A program made the translations under genes and the position numbers. This document shows, piece after piece, positions 24,889-34,448 of a DNA stretch of 64,000 nt. Below the pieces are notes generated by a model that saw only the letters and a list, made by a program, of their open reading frames with translations, had not been told where the DNA came from and made no database searches. Origin of the DNA: Streptomyces sp. LHD-70 (GTDB lineage Bacteria > Actinomycetota > Actinomycetes > Streptomycetales > Streptomycetaceae). The DNA lies in contig NZ_JAVIFW010000015.1 of NCBI RefSeq assembly GCF_031157275.1, forward strand, positions 62,001 to 126,000, written 5' to 3'. The stretch's first letter is position 1. The number at the start of each line of letters is the position of its first letter.

Positions 24889-25899
24889 TCAGCCCTGCGC
24901 CGCGGATGTCGGCACGGGGGCGGTCACCTGATTCTTCGTCATGAGCGTGACGAGGTCGAACACCACGGTGGCGGCGGCGAGGCAGGTGATTTCGGCGTGA
25001 TCGTATGCCGGTGCGACCTCGACCACGTCACCGCCGATGATGTCGAGTCCGTCGAGGCTGCGGAGCAGGCTCAGCAGCTCGCGGCTGTTGAACCCGCCCA
25101 TCTCCGGAGTACCCGTTCCAGGAGCGAAGGCGGGGTCGAGCACATCGATGTCGATCGAGATGTAGACCGGTGCGTCGCCCACCCGTCGTCGTACGACATC
25201 CGCTGCGCCGTCGATCCCGATCACGTCGAGGTCCCCGGCACGGATGGCACGGAAGCCGAAGGCCTTGTCGTTCACGAGATCCAGCTGGTCGTAGAGCGGC
25301 CCGCGGATACCCAGGTGTATGGACTTGTCCTCGGCGAGCAGCCCTTCTTCGAAGGCGCGGCGGAACACCGTGCCGTGCGTGACCGGAGAGTTGAAGTACG
25401 TGTCCCAGGTGTCGAGGTGTGCGTCGAAATGGACCAGGGCGAGCGGACCGTGCTTGTCCCTGGCCGCGCGGAGCATGGGCAACGCGATGGTGTGGTCACC
25501 CCCGATCGCCACGATGCGCCGGTCGAGGTGTCCCGCGACGTCGCGGGCGTAGCGCTCGATCTGGGCGACCGATTCGTCGATGCTGAAGGGCGTACAGGGG
25601 ACGTCGCCGGCATCGACGGCCTGGACGGTTTCCAGCGGCGCGGTGCCGAGTTCGACATGGAACCTCGGTCGCAGGTGACGCGAGGCCTGACGCACGCCCA
25701 TCGGTCCGAAGCGGGCGCCCGGCCGGTACGACGTGCCTCCGTCGAACGGCACGCCCAGGACCGCGATGTCGTAGTCGTCGACCGAGCCGATGTCGGGAAT
25801 CCGGGCGAAGGTACCCAGGCCGGCGAAGCGCGGGACCTTCGTGGCGTCCAGGGAGCCGATCGGAGCGGGCCGGTTGTCGTGGTGCATCACGGTCTCCAT
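24889..25899 (-). CDS. speB: Agmatinase/guanidino-acid ureohydrolase
   Basis: The 336-residue ureohydrolase carries the binuclear manganese motifs GGDHT (residues 133-137), DAHLDT (159-164) and SIDIDVLDPAFAPGTGTPE (from 248), all complete. The family hydrolyses agmatine, guanidinobutyrate or guanidinopropionate to urea plus the amine; the NSPVTHGTVFRRA segment is seen in agmatinase and guanidinobutyrase alike, so the substrate is open. The start ATG at 25899 directly abuts the stop of the upstream MFS gene, so the two are co-translated. With a divergent PucR regulator, this looks like an inducible guanidino-compound utilisation operon. Confidence 0.88.
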   Translation of the reverse strand: METVMHHDNRPAPIGSLDATKVPRFAGLGTFARIPDIGSVDDYDIAVLGVPFDGGTSYRPGARFGPMGVRQASRHLRPRFHVELGTAPLETVQAVDAGDVPCTPFSIDESVAQIERYARDVAGHLDRRIVAIGGDHTIALPMLRAARDKHGPLALVHFDAHLDTWDTYFNSPVTHGTVFRRAFEEGLLAEDKSIHLGIRGPLYDQLDLVNDKAFGFRAIRAGDLDVIGIDGAADVVRRRVGDAPVYISIDIDVLDPAFAPGTGTPEMGGFNSRELLSLLRSLDGLDIIGGDVVEVAPAYDHAEITCLAAATVVFDLVTLMTKNQVTAPVPTSAAQG

Positions 25900-27264
25900 T
25901 CAGTTCGTGGTGGTGGGGGCGAGGGACGGGCCGGACGGCTCGGCCGGGCGCTCGGTGCCCGCGGCGGTGTCGCTGAGTGACCGATTCCGGGTCTCGACGC
26001 CCCAGGCCAGCGTGGCCAGCAGCCCGACGACCGACACGACGGCGCCGATGAGGAGCGGCAGATTCCGGCTCTCGGCCAGGGCGAACGGCATCAGGTAGGT
26101 GGCCGCGGCCGCCCCGATGCGGGAAAGCGCGGTCCCCACACCGACGGCGGTGGCGCGGACCTCGGTCGGGAAGAGTTCGTTGGGGTAGACGACCTCGAGG
26201 AAGCTGGAGCCGCCCGAGGCGAGCGCGAAGACGCAGACCGCGGCGAAGGTGACCCAGCTCGGTAGCCCGGGCATCAGACCGGGGACGGCCAGGGCGACCG
26301 CGATGATCCCGAAGGACCACAGCAACAGCGCCCGCCTGCCGATGCGCTCGACCAGCCAGAGTCCGGGAACGCCGCCGATGACGAACAGCGCTGCGAGGAA
26401 GACCTCCGCGGCGGTACCGCTGATTCCCATGCCCGCCAGCAAGTCGGGGGCGAACGAGTAGAGAGCGAACAGCGGGATCACCTGAGCGGTCCAGAAGACA
26501 CCGACGAACACGGTGCGTCTGAGATACGGGGAGCGGAACACCGTGGTGTAGCCGGCCTTGGCGACCGCTGGTTCCTCGGCCACGTCCGCCACGCCGTACT
26601 GCGGACCGAAGACCTTCTTGACCGCCCGCTCGGCCTCCTCCGTACGGCCCTTGCTGAGCAGCCAGCGTGGCGACTCCGGCGTGCCGAGCCGCAGGAACAG
26701 GGTCACCACGGCGAACACCGCGGGGCTGGCGAGCATGAAGCGCCAGGCGTCCGCGCCGAGTCCTTCGATGCTCACGCCCACGACATACGCGGCGGCGGCG
26801 CCGAGCGCCCAGACCACGAAGGTGGCACCGAGCAGCCGGCCGCGGAACCGCCGTGGGACGTACTCCGCCAACAGCGACGTGGCGATCGGATAGTCGGCAC
26901 CGATGGCCGCCCCGAGGAGGAAGCGCAGGAGCACGAGCTGCCAGACCTCGGTCGCGAAGGCTGACAGCACCGAGAACAGCGCCAGCGCCGCGAGGTCGGC
27001 GATGTACATGATGTGCCGGCCGATCTTGTCGGTGACGTATCCGAAGACCGCCCCACCGAAGAAGATGCCGACCAGGCTGGCGGCCGCGACCAGGCCCTTG
27101 TCGCCGGTGGTCATGTCAAGGGCCGGCGTGAGTGTCGTGAAGGCGACACCGATGATCGCGATCGCGTACCCGTCGATGAACGGTCCGCCCGACGAGTAGG
27201 CGGTCAGTTTCTTGTGGAAGCGCGTCAGCGGTGCGTCGTCGATGAGATTCGATCGAGCAGTCAT
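25900..27264 (-). CDS. MFS transporter (sugar-porter-like), partner of agmatinase
   Basis: The 454-residue protein has twelve predicted membrane segments and the MFS motifs GYVTDKIGRHIMY (loop 2-3), RFLLGAAIGADYPIATSLLAEY, PESPRWLLSKGR and a second half with ERIGRRALLLW and ELFPTEVRATAVGVG. It belongs to the sugar-porter/organic-solute-type MFS group. The chosen start is ATG 27264 (MTARSNLIDDAP); an upstream extension has no family match. The operon with agmatinase makes import of agmatine or another guanidino compound likely. Confidence 0.88.
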   Translation of the reverse strand: MTARSNLIDDAPLTRFHKKLTAYSSGGPFIDGYAIAIIGVAFTTLTPALDMTTGDKGLVAAASLVGIFFGGAVFGYVTDKIGRHIMYIADLAALALFSVLSAFATEVWQLVLLRFLLGAAIGADYPIATSLLAEYVPRRFRGRLLGATFVVWALGAAAAYVVGVSIEGLGADAWRFMLASPAVFAVVTLFLRLGTPESPRWLLSKGRTEEAERAVKKVFGPQYGVADVAEEPAVAKAGYTTVFRSPYLRRTVFVGVFWTAQVIPLFALYSFAPDLLAGMGISGTAAEVFLAALFVIGGVPGLWLVERIGRRALLLWSFGIIAVALAVPGLMPGLPSWVTFAAVCVFALASGGSSFLEVVYPNELFPTEVRATAVGVGTALSRIGAAAATYLMPFALAESRNLPLLIGAVVSVVGLLATLAWGVETRNRSLSDTAAGTERPAEPSGPSLAPTTTN

Positions 27265-27427
27265 GGAGGAGTCCCTGGCTCGCGGTGGCCATGCCGAGGT
27301 GCTGCACCAGGTGTACGTCGGTTTCACTTGCGTCGTGCAGACGCACAGCGCTCAAAGTTCCCTCGCCGGCTTGTACATTCGCTCAACACTGCTGTACGGA
27401 CGGTCAAGCCCGGCCTATCGTCGTCCC

Positions 27428-28903
27428 ATGCCGATAGCGGTGGGTGAGTTGCTCGAGATGCCGCACCTGCGGCTGAGACTCCACTCGGGGGCCGGGGCCT
27501 TGGGCCGGACCGTCGCGTGGACACATACAACAGACCTGCCCGAGCCGTGGCGTTGGGTCGCCGGCGGCGAGCTCCTCATGACGAACGGCATGCCGATTCC
27601 CCGGAGCGCTTCCGGCCAGGAGGAGTTGGTCCGACAGCTGGTCGAGCACGGTGCCGCGGCGCTGGCCATCGGCGAGCGGATGTACGCCCCGCCGCTGACC
27701 AAGCGGCTGGCGCGGGCGAGCGAGGAACTGGGCTTCCCGGTGCTCTGGATCGCTTACCCCATGCCGTTCGTCGCGATCTCCCGCGCGGTCGCCGAGGCGA
27801 CCCTCCTGGAACAGTCCCAGCGTCTGATCCGGACCGAGCGCATCTACCAGGCGCTGCAGCAGATCTCCTCGCAGACCGCCGGCCTCAGGATGCTGACCAG
27901 TGCCCTCTCCCGCGAGCTCGGCTGCGAGATCCGGGTGTGCGACCGGGCGACCGGCCACGACTGGTACCCGGGCGTCGCACCGCTCTCCGCGCAGATCCGC
28001 ACCGCCCTGACCGGGCGTCGCGGAAGGCTGCGTGCCGGCGTCGTCGCAGCCCCTCTGGAGGGAGACCGTCGCGTGCTCCTGGTCGACGTACCGACGCACC
28101 CGGACGCGGTGCTCGTCGCCCTTCCCGAGCCCACCGAGCAGCCGGATGCGCTGCTGATGCAGCACGCCGCGACGGTGTGTGGCCTGGCGCTCTCCCAAGC
28201 CCGCCTGACCATCGAGCACGACCGCAGGACCGGTGCGGAGCTGTTGCTACAGATCCTCGATGCCCAGCTGGCCCCGGCCGTAGCCGGGCGGCAATTGGCA
28301 GGGCTCGGCCTCGCGCTCGAGGAAGCGGTGTGCGTGGTGGCACGGAACGACGAACCGGATCTGCTCAGAAACGTGCACCTGAACCTGTGGCGGGCGGCTG
28401 TCGGGCACGCCACGGTGCACCGCGGCAGGGGCACCTCGCTCACGCTGCTGCCCGACGCGGCCGTGCCGGTGCTGGTCCAGGCGCTCGGGCCAGGTGGCCA
28501 GGCGGGTGTCAGCGATCTGATAGCCCGTGCCGACCGCGTCATCGACGCCGTACGAGAGGCCACTTGGGCGCTCGACACCGCGGGAGAGGAGGGCGTGCCA
28601 CTGCTGCGTTACGCCGAGGCCGATCCGCTCCTCGGTCCGCGCAACCCTGTCGAGGCACGGGCCCTCGCCGATCGTGTACTCGGCCGTGTACTCGCACTGC
28701 CGTCCGCGCAGGCCGGCGAACTGCTGACGACCCTGCGGACGTTCCTCGAAGAGGGCAGGTCCTGGCAGCGGACGGCCGCGGCCCTGCACGTTCACCGGCA
28801 GACCGTGCGCTACCGCGTTCGCCGCGTCGAGGAACTGACGGGGAAGCGGGTCGCCGACACCGGTGATCTGGCCGCGCTCTGGCTCGCGGTGAAGGCCATC
28901 TGA
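27428..28903 (+). CDS. PucR-family regulator divergent from agmatinase operon
   Basis: 491 residues from ATG 27428. The PucR N-terminal domain is clear (AVGELLEMPHLRLRLHSG, AWTHTTDLPEPWRWVAGGEL), followed by a GAF/GGDEF-like middle and the C-terminal HTH_30 (RTAAALHVHRQTVRYRVRRV EELTG). It is divergent from the MFS-agmatinase operon across 163 bases, which include paired GTAC-containing elements near 27371-27397. Such regulators typically activate the adjacent catabolic operon in response to a nitrogen substrate. Confidence 0.88.
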   Translation: MPIAVGELLEMPHLRLRLHSGAGALGRTVAWTHTTDLPEPWRWVAGGELLMTNGMPIPRSASGQEELVRQLVEHGAAALAIGERMYAPPLTKRLARASEELGFPVLWIAYPMPFVAISRAVAEATLLEQSQRLIRTERIYQALQQISSQTAGLRMLTSALSRELGCEIRVCDRATGHDWYPGVAPLSAQIRTALTGRRGRLRAGVVAAPLEGDRRVLLVDVPTHPDAVLVALPEPTEQPDALLMQHAATVCGLALSQARLTIEHDRRTGAELLLQILDAQLAPAVAGRQLAGLGLALEEAVCVVARNDEPDLLRNVHLNLWRAAVGHATVHRGRGTSLTLLPDAAVPVLVQALGPGGQAGVSDLIARADRVIDAVREATWALDTAGEEGVPLLRYAEADPLLGPRNPVEARALADRVLGRVLALPSAQAGELLTTLRTFLEEGRSWQRTAAALHVHRQTVRYRVRRVEELTGKRVADTGDLAALWLAVKAI

Positions 28904-28949
28904 AAGTTCGGCGTCCGGCGACCGCGAGGACGATGCGCTCCACGGCCGT

Positions 28950-30220
28950 GTGTCTCAGAGCCGGTTGCGTGCGCCGTCCGCGCCGCGGCGATTGTTCCCT
29001 CCGGTAGTTCGTCAGCCCGGCCAGGATCAGCTCCGCGGCGGTACCGGCGGACAGCAGGAACCCGGCTGTCGATCCATGGGCCTGGCTGGCGTGCTTCCGC
29101 CGAGGGCGGTCCACAGCGCCTGGCCGACGACGAGGGCGCAGGCGAGCGTCGTCATGAGGGTGGCGGTCCTGCCCTGCGGGGCACGTCTGCCTCGGCGATG
29201 ACGAACAGCGTCACGATCACGCCGCCGACCCCGCATCGCGCGCAGACCGGGGCCCACCGTGACCATCACGACCGAAGTCGCGGCGACGAGCGCGCCCGAG
29301 GCAACGAGGACGATCGCACAGCAGCCGGCGTGCCCGCAGGGACAGCCGGTCGGGGACGAAGACGTTCAGGATCGCGGTGGCGACCGAGCCGATGTTCATC
29401 CCGCCTTAGACGATTCCTGTCGACAGTTCCAGGCCGCGGTCCCGCATGAACAGGGTCAGCGCCGTCAAGGTCGACCCGAAGAACGCCCCGCCCAGAAACA
29501 TGCCCAGGGGGAGGATCACGATTCGAAGGCGGAGTAGGCTCCGCACGGCCGCGGGCTCCGTGCCGGCAGCCGCCGCACGGTGCCTCGGCAGAGCCGCCGT
29601 CCGATGGAAGGCGAAGGCCACCACGAACGCAGGGGCGAGCAGGCCCGTGGCCGACAACGGGGCGCCGGCGCCGAAAGCCGTGGCCAGCAGGCCGATCACC
29701 ACTGACCCCAGCACGAACGCCGACTCGTCCGCCACGGACTCGTAACTCATGACAATCGACAGGAGCCGGTCGCGCCGGCCGGCAGCGGGAGTTCCGGCGG
29801 TCACGAGAGTGATCAGGCGCGTCCGCGACAGCGGAAACCTGCGGAGCGCTCGCACCGACGAGGAATCCGACGGCGGCCACCCAGATGATCGACACTGCTG
29901 AGTACGTCATCAGTACGAAGCCGACCAGACCGGCGACATTGACGGCAGAGCCGATCAGCAGGACCCGGCGCTGACCGTACCGGTCTGCGAACGAGCCGGT
30001 CATCGGGCCGAAGACCGCCGTGCCGATGCCCGTCACCGCCGACACCGCGCCGCTCTGAGCGAGTGAGCCCGAACGTCCGAGACCAGCGTGAGTGTCCCGA
30101 CCACGGTCATAGCGAACGGCAGCCGGGTGCCGAATGCGAGGAGGAAGAACTCGTATCCGACGAGATCCAGCAGGGCGCGGGCCCTGGACCGGGTGCGTGG
30201 AGTCGGGCGAGGGTTGCGAT
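28950..30220 (-). pseudogene. MFS transporter, decayed by several frameshifts
   Basis: Leftward, successive frames give a normal MFS order: LDLVGYEFFLLAFGTRLPFA (about 30170), SGAVSAVTGIGTAVFGPMTG and SFADRYGQRRVLLIGSAVNV (about 30060-29930), LLSIVMSYESVADESAFVLG and GLLAPAFVVAFAFHRT (about 29760-29600), FLGGAFFGSTLTALTLFMRD (about 29500-29440), then membrane scraps to about 28960. At least four shifts or stops separate them. The gene is of DHA1-type with the SYESVADES motif. Confidence 0.8.
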
Positions 30221-30483
30221 CTCTTTCTCGGTGAATGCCACGTTGCGGGCTGCCACTGACAGCAGCCCCACGCCGACACGGATCCGGTTCGTGCACGTGG
30301 GGACGGTGGCTGGTGCGCGGGGCATGAGGACGCCGAGCGCGCCGTCGTGTCCGGCCATGGTGACCACCTTCGTCGAGACGTCAATCCGATCCGGAGATGA
30401 CGGCAGGGATACGTGCCCGGGGTCGGGGTTCCGGACACGCATCCCTTTTCGCCGCGCTGCGTCACCTCATGCGAGGTGCGTTG

Positions 30484-31959
30484 TCAGTGCAGCGTGATCC
30501 AGACGGTCTTGAGCTGGGTGTACTGCTCGAAGGCCTCAAGGCCGTTGTCTCGGCCGCCGAATCCGGACGTCTTGTAGCCGCCGAAGGGGGTGCCGATGTC
30601 GCCTTCGCTGTACCCGTTGATGGCGACGGTGCCGGCTCGGACGCCGCGGGCCAGTTTGAGGGCCCGGTCGATGTCGTGCGACCAGACGGTGGCGGCAAGG
30701 CCGTAATCGGTGTCGTTGGCGAGAGCGAGGGCTTCCTCGTCGGTGTCGAAAGACAGCACTGCCACGACAGGGCCGAAGATCTCCTCTCGGGCCACGGCCA
30801 TGCCCGGTGTGACGTTGTCGATGACGGTGGGTGCGACGAACCAACCACCGGTGTCCTGGTGCAGCTGCTCGCCTCCGGCGACGACCGTGGCGCCGTCGTC
30901 CTTGGCCTGCTTGATGTAGCCCAGGACCCGGGTGAGAGCGGAGGCCTCGATGAGCGGGCCGATCGCCGTCTCGGGGTCGGTCGGTTCGGCGACGCGGCGT
31001 TGGCTGGCTTCCTTGGCCAGGGCGGCGACGAACTCGTCCTTGATGGAGGAGTGGACGAGGATTCTGGATCCGGCGGTGCAGTTCTGGCCGGCGTTCCAGA
31101 ACGCGGCGTCGGCGAGGTCGGCCGCCACCTCGGTGATGCGGTCGGCGTTGTCGGCGGTGACGATCTGAGGGCTCTTGCCGCCGCACTCCAGAACGATGTT
31201 CTTGAGATTGCTGTCGGCCGCGTACCGCAGGAACTCGCGCCCGACTTCCGTCGAACCCGTGAAGGAGACGACGTCGACGTCGCGGTGCAGGCCCAGGGCC
31301 TTGCCGGTGACATGGCCGAGGCCGGGGACGACGTTGAGAACACCGGCCGGAATGCCTGCCTGAGTGGCGAGTTCTGCGATACGAAGGGTCGTCAGGGAGG
31401 CGAGCTCCGGGGGCTTGACGACCACCGAGTTCCCGGCCGCGAGTGCGGGAGCCAGTTTCCACGCGAGCATCGCGGCCGGGAAGTTCCAGGGGAGGACGGC
31501 GCCGACGACGCCGATGGGTTCACGCACGATCAGACCGACGTGTTCGGGGCCGGTGGGTGAGGTCTTGCCGTAGACCTTGTCGATGGCCTCGGCGTACCAG
31601 CGGAAGGTGGTGACGACGTCGGGCAGGTCGAAGTCGCGGCAGTCGGCGATGGGCTTGCCGGCGTCGATGGACTCCGTGAGGGCCAGTTCCTCACGGTGCT
31701 CCTCGATCAGGTCGGCGAGCTTGAGGATGATCGTCTTGCGCTCTGAGGGCGGGAGTTGACTCCAGACGCCGCTGTTGAACGCAGCGCGAGCCGAATTGAC
31801 CGCACGGTCGACATCCCCGGCACTGCAGGCGGCAATGGGCGTCAGGACCTTGCCGGTTGCGGGGGCGAGGGACTCGAACGTCGCACCGTCGGCAGCGTCG
31901 GTAAAGACTCCTTCGATGAATGCCTGGGTGCGAATGCTGGGTGGGAGTGCTGCTGTCAT
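30484..31959 (-). CDS. NAD(P)-dependent aldehyde dehydrogenase (PuuC/GabD-like)
   Basis: The 491-residue enzyme has all catalytic landmarks: PWNFPAAMLAWKLAPAL near 157, FTGSTEVGREF near 233, LECGGKSP with Glu258 as general base, GQNCTAGSR with nucleophile Cys294, and EEIFGPVVAVL near 388. Closest in pattern to gamma-glutamyl-aminobutyraldehyde/betaine-aldehyde-type dehydrogenases. It is the last gene of the six-gene leftward operon that starts at 36639, 24 bases after the kinase, and would oxidise the aldehyde released by the aldolase. Confidence 0.92.
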   Translation of the reverse strand: MTAALPPSIRTQAFIEGVFTDAADGATFESLAPATGKVLTPIAACSAGDVDRAVNSARAAFNSGVWSQLPPSERKTIILKLADLIEEHREELALTESIDAGKPIADCRDFDLPDVVTTFRWYAEAIDKVYGKTSPTGPEHVGLIVREPIGVVGAVLPWNFPAAMLAWKLAPALAAGNSVVVKPPELASLTTLRIAELATQAGIPAGVLNVVPGLGHVTGKALGLHRDVDVVSFTGSTEVGREFLRYAADSNLKNIVLECGGKSPQIVTADNADRITEVAADLADAAFWNAGQNCTAGSRILVHSSIKDEFVAALAKEASQRRVAEPTDPETAIGPLIEASALTRVLGYIKQAKDDGATVVAGGEQLHQDTGGWFVAPTVIDNVTPGMAVAREEIFGPVVAVLSFDTDEEALALANDTDYGLAATVWSHDIDRALKLARGVRAGTVAINGYSEGDIGTPFGGYKTSGFGGRDNGLEAFEQYTQLKTVWITLH

Positions 31960-31983
31960 GGGATGCCCTTTCGGGGGTGCAGC

Positions 31984-33489
31984 TCAGTGCAGGGCAGCGG
32001 TGTGCCCGGCGAGCTGGGGGAAGACCTGGTCGCGGGTGCGTTCCCACTGCAGGCGCAGGTCCTGGTAGGTGCGGTAGCCGTCCGGAGTGGGCTGCACGGG
32101 CGAGTTGACCTCGACCACCGCGTCCACTCCTTCGCGCGCGGTGGCGAAGGCGCCTGATCCGATGCCGGCCAGGATGGCCGCGCCGATGGAGGGTGCCTCG
32201 ACGCGGAGAGCCGGAATCAGGGAGTGGCCCAGGACGTCGGCCTTGATCTGGTTCCAGGTGGTGCTGCGCGCCTCGCCGTCGGAGATCGTCATGCTGGTCA
32301 CCTTCAGGCCTCGCTCCGTCAGCGCCTGGAGCAGGGCCGGGTATTGGTAGGCGATGCCTTCGAGGGTGGAGCGAACGAAGTGTGGCAGCCCGTGGTGTCC
32401 GGAGATCCCGTGGAACACGGCGCGCACGTGGTCGTCCTGCACCGGAACGCTGGCGCCTTCGATGTACGGGAAGCACAGCAGGCCGTCGCTGCCCGGGCCC
32501 ACCTTGTCGGTGGCTGCGATGAGTTCTTCGTAAGTGGAGTTACCGCCGAAGGCACCGCGTAGCCAGCGCAGAGTGGTTCCGCTGCCGACCGCGACCATCT
32601 CGTGGAGGTAGCAATCGGGGACGACGTGCGGCATCAGTCCGGTCAGACCGGTCGGGTCGAACACGGGCCGCTGCGCGACCGCGCGCCAGCTCATGGAGGA
32701 ACCGGTGCCGATGCTGACGTCGCCAGCGTCGATGACGCCGGAGCCCAGCGCGGCGGCCGGGTCGTCGCCGCCTCCGGCCACCAGCAGGGTGCCGGGGGTC
32801 AGGCCGATCTCGTGCGCTGCGGCGCCGAGTTCAGTCCGTACCTGCCAGGGCTGGTACTTGACGTCAGGCAGTAGCTCGCGGGGTATCCCGTACACGTCGC
32901 ACAGGTCCTCGCTCCAGGTTCCGGTGCGCCAGTCGTTGAGGATGCTGCGGGTCGGGCCGGTCGGGTCGGTGCCGATGTCGCCGGTCAGACGGTGGGCGAG
33001 ATAGTCCTTCGGCTGCAGCGCGTGCCGGACCCGACGCCACAGGTTCGGCTGGTGACGTCGCGTCCACAGCAGGTTGGGCAGCACGAGCCCGGGGATGGGG
33101 AGCGTTCCGGTCATATCGACGAGGCGTTGACGCCCGAGGCGGTTGTACGCCGCGGACGTCTCGTCGGGGTCGCGCCGGTCGGTCCAGTGGATGACCGGCG
33201 CGAGAGCCTGGCCCCGCTCGTCGGTCAGCACGGCGATGTCGCGCTGACCGACGAGACACAGGGCCGCAACGTCCGCCGGAGCGACGTCGGCCTGTGCGAG
33301 GACCGCGGGTACGGCCAGGGCGAGAGCCTGGTACCAGTCCTCGGGATCGTTCTGAGCCCATCCCGGGTGCGGCCGGTGCATGGGGTAGAACTGCTCCGAG
33401 ATGGCCACCACGCCCCGCTCCGGGTGCACCAGAGCGGCCTTCAGGCAGGAAGACCCGACGTCGGCTCCGATGAGCCAGTGACGACTCAT
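31984..33489 (-). CDS. FGGY-family carbohydrate kinase (xylulokinase-like)
   Basis: 501 residues from ATG 33489, overlapping the aldolase stop by four bases. The ATP-binding fold has WLIGADVGSSCLKAALVHPE at the N terminus, VGQRDIAVLTDERG with WTDRRDPDE, a central LLVAGGGDDPAAALGSGVI, and the C-terminal SMTISDGEARSTTWNQIKAD and SIGAAILAGIGSGAF. FGGY kinases phosphorylate ketoses or polyols such as xylulose, ribulose or erythrulose. Here it likely phosphorylates the keto-product of the FAD enzymes to give the aldolase substrate. Confidence 0.9.
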   Translation of the reverse strand: MSRHWLIGADVGSSCLKAALVHPERGVVAISEQFYPMHRPHPGWAQNDPEDWYQALALAVPAVLAQADVAPADVAALCLVGQRDIAVLTDERGQALAPVIHWTDRRDPDETSAAYNRLGRQRLVDMTGTLPIPGLVLPNLLWTRRHQPNLWRRVRHALQPKDYLAHRLTGDIGTDPTGPTRSILNDWRTGTWSEDLCDVYGIPRELLPDVKYQPWQVRTELGAAAHEIGLTPGTLLVAGGGDDPAAALGSGVIDAGDVSIGTGSSMSWRAVAQRPVFDPTGLTGLMPHVVPDCYLHEMVAVGSGTTLRWLRGAFGGNSTYEELIAATDKVGPGSDGLLCFPYIEGASVPVQDDHVRAVFHGISGHHGLPHFVRSTLEGIAYQYPALLQALTERGLKVTSMTISDGEARSTTWNQIKADVLGHSLIPALRVEAPSIGAAILAGIGSGAFATAREGVDAVVEVNSPVQPTPDGYRTYQDLRLQWERTRDQVFPQLAGHTAALH

Positions 33490-34187
33490 GCCGGAACGGA
33501 AACCGTCTGCGGCGCCGGCAGCGGCTCGGGAGCGCCGGGGAACTGCGCGCGCCAGTACGAGGCGATCCACTCGACCTGCTCCTTGGGCAGCTCGTCCACC
33601 TCTTCCTTGAGCTGCCTCGCCGACAGGTACACCTCGCAGGCACCCTCGACCACCGAGGCGGTGTGGAAGGCGTGCTCGAGGTCGGCGCCGATGGCCAGGA
33701 GGCCGTGGAAGCGCATGAACGTCGCACCGCGGTCCTCAAGGGCGGCCGCGGTGAAGTCGGCCATCTGGTCGGTCTCGGGCTGCGAGTAGGGCGAGGTGTA
33801 CACGGCGCCGCCGGTCGCCTCGACCAGACCGGTCAGGATGGGCGGCAGGGTCCAGCCGAGGCTGGCGAAGGTCATCACGGCCTTGCCGTGCGTGTGGACG
33901 ATGGCGCCGATGTCCGGGCGACGCTTGCAGATCAGCGTGTGCATCGGCACCTCGGAAGTGGGAGCACGGCGCCCTTCGACCTGCTCGCCGTCGAGGCTGA
34001 CCACCGCGATGTCCTCGGGCTCCAGGAAGTCGTACTGAGTGCCGGTCGGCGTGCAGGCCAGGAGCTCGGGCTCACCGGGGATGCGCATGCTGATGTTGCC
34101 GGCCGTGGAGTACACGAGGCGCTCGGACTGGAGCTTGCGAGCGAACGTGACGACCTTCTGTCGGGTCTCGAGCCACTTCGTTGTCAT
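33486..34187 (-). CDS. Class II aldolase/adducin-family sugar-phosphate aldolase
   Basis: The 233-residue protein has the zinc-aldolase core: GNISMRIPGEPELLACTPTG, SEVPMHTLICKRRPDIGAIV followed by HTHGKAVM (His ligands), and the downstream MRFHGLLAIG with the third His. FucA/AraD/RhaD enzymes of this fold cleave ketose-1-phosphates into DHAP and an aldehyde, or epimerise pentulose phosphates. Position between the kinase and the oxidoreductases fits the aldolase role; no epimerase context is seen. Confidence 0.9.
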   Translation of the reverse strand: MTTKWLETRQKVVTFARKLQSERLVYSTAGNISMRIPGEPELLACTPTGTQYDFLEPEDIAVVSLDGEQVEGRRAPTSEVPMHTLICKRRPDIGAIVHTHGKAVMTFASLGWTLPPILTGLVEATGGAVYTSPYSQPETDQMADFTAAALEDRGATFMRFHGLLAIGADLEHAFHTASVVEGACEVYLSARQLKEEVDELPKEQVEWIASYWRAQFPGAPEPLPAPQTVSVPA

Positions 34188-34217
34188 GGTGTGTGTTCCT
34201 TCGTTGTTGATAGGGGT

Positions 34218-34448
34218 TCAGGAGGATCGGTCGCGCGCCGTGCGGCGTCGGCCGAAGACTGTGGTGGCGGCGGACTTGAGGGCGGGGCCGCCGAGGGCAA
34301 CCTTGATCAGCAGGGGGATGTCCTTCCGACTGATCTGCACCCGTGCCGGCCAGGCGCCCATGACGCCTTCCATCTCGATTCCGGCCTTGGTGTACCGGAG
34401 CTTCGTCGGCTCGAACGGGAGCTCGCCGATCGGTGAGCTGACTTTCAT
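34218..34448 (-). CDS. Small protein of the oxidoreductase operon, unknown function
   Basis: 76 residues starting at ATG 34448, four bases inside the preceding gene. The sequence (PIGELPFEPTKLRYTKAGIE, GAWPARVQISRKDIPLLIKV) has no Cys and no membrane segment, and ends Arg-rich. In related operons a DAO-plus-BFD flavoprotein and a small pyridine-nucleotide oxidoreductase are followed by a small DUF1667 subunit; this gene has that position but lacks the DUF1667 cysteines. It may be a third subunit. Confidence 0.65.
   Translation of the reverse strand: MKVSSPIGELPFEPTKLRYTKAGIEMEGVMGAWPARVQISRKDIPLLIKVALGGPALKSAATTVFGRRRTARDRSS

Noticed and set aside
24889..27427. Guanidine riboswitch upstream of the agmatinase operon
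   Set aside because: The spacer at 27265-27427 lacks the paired ACGR-type motifs expected of guanidine riboswitches, and a divergent PucR gene explains regulation better.
30297..30440. Possible gene scrap upstream of the decayed MFS (leftward, VSTKVVTMAGHDGALG)
   Set aside because: It has a coding-like look but no family could be recognised and it has no start or stop context.
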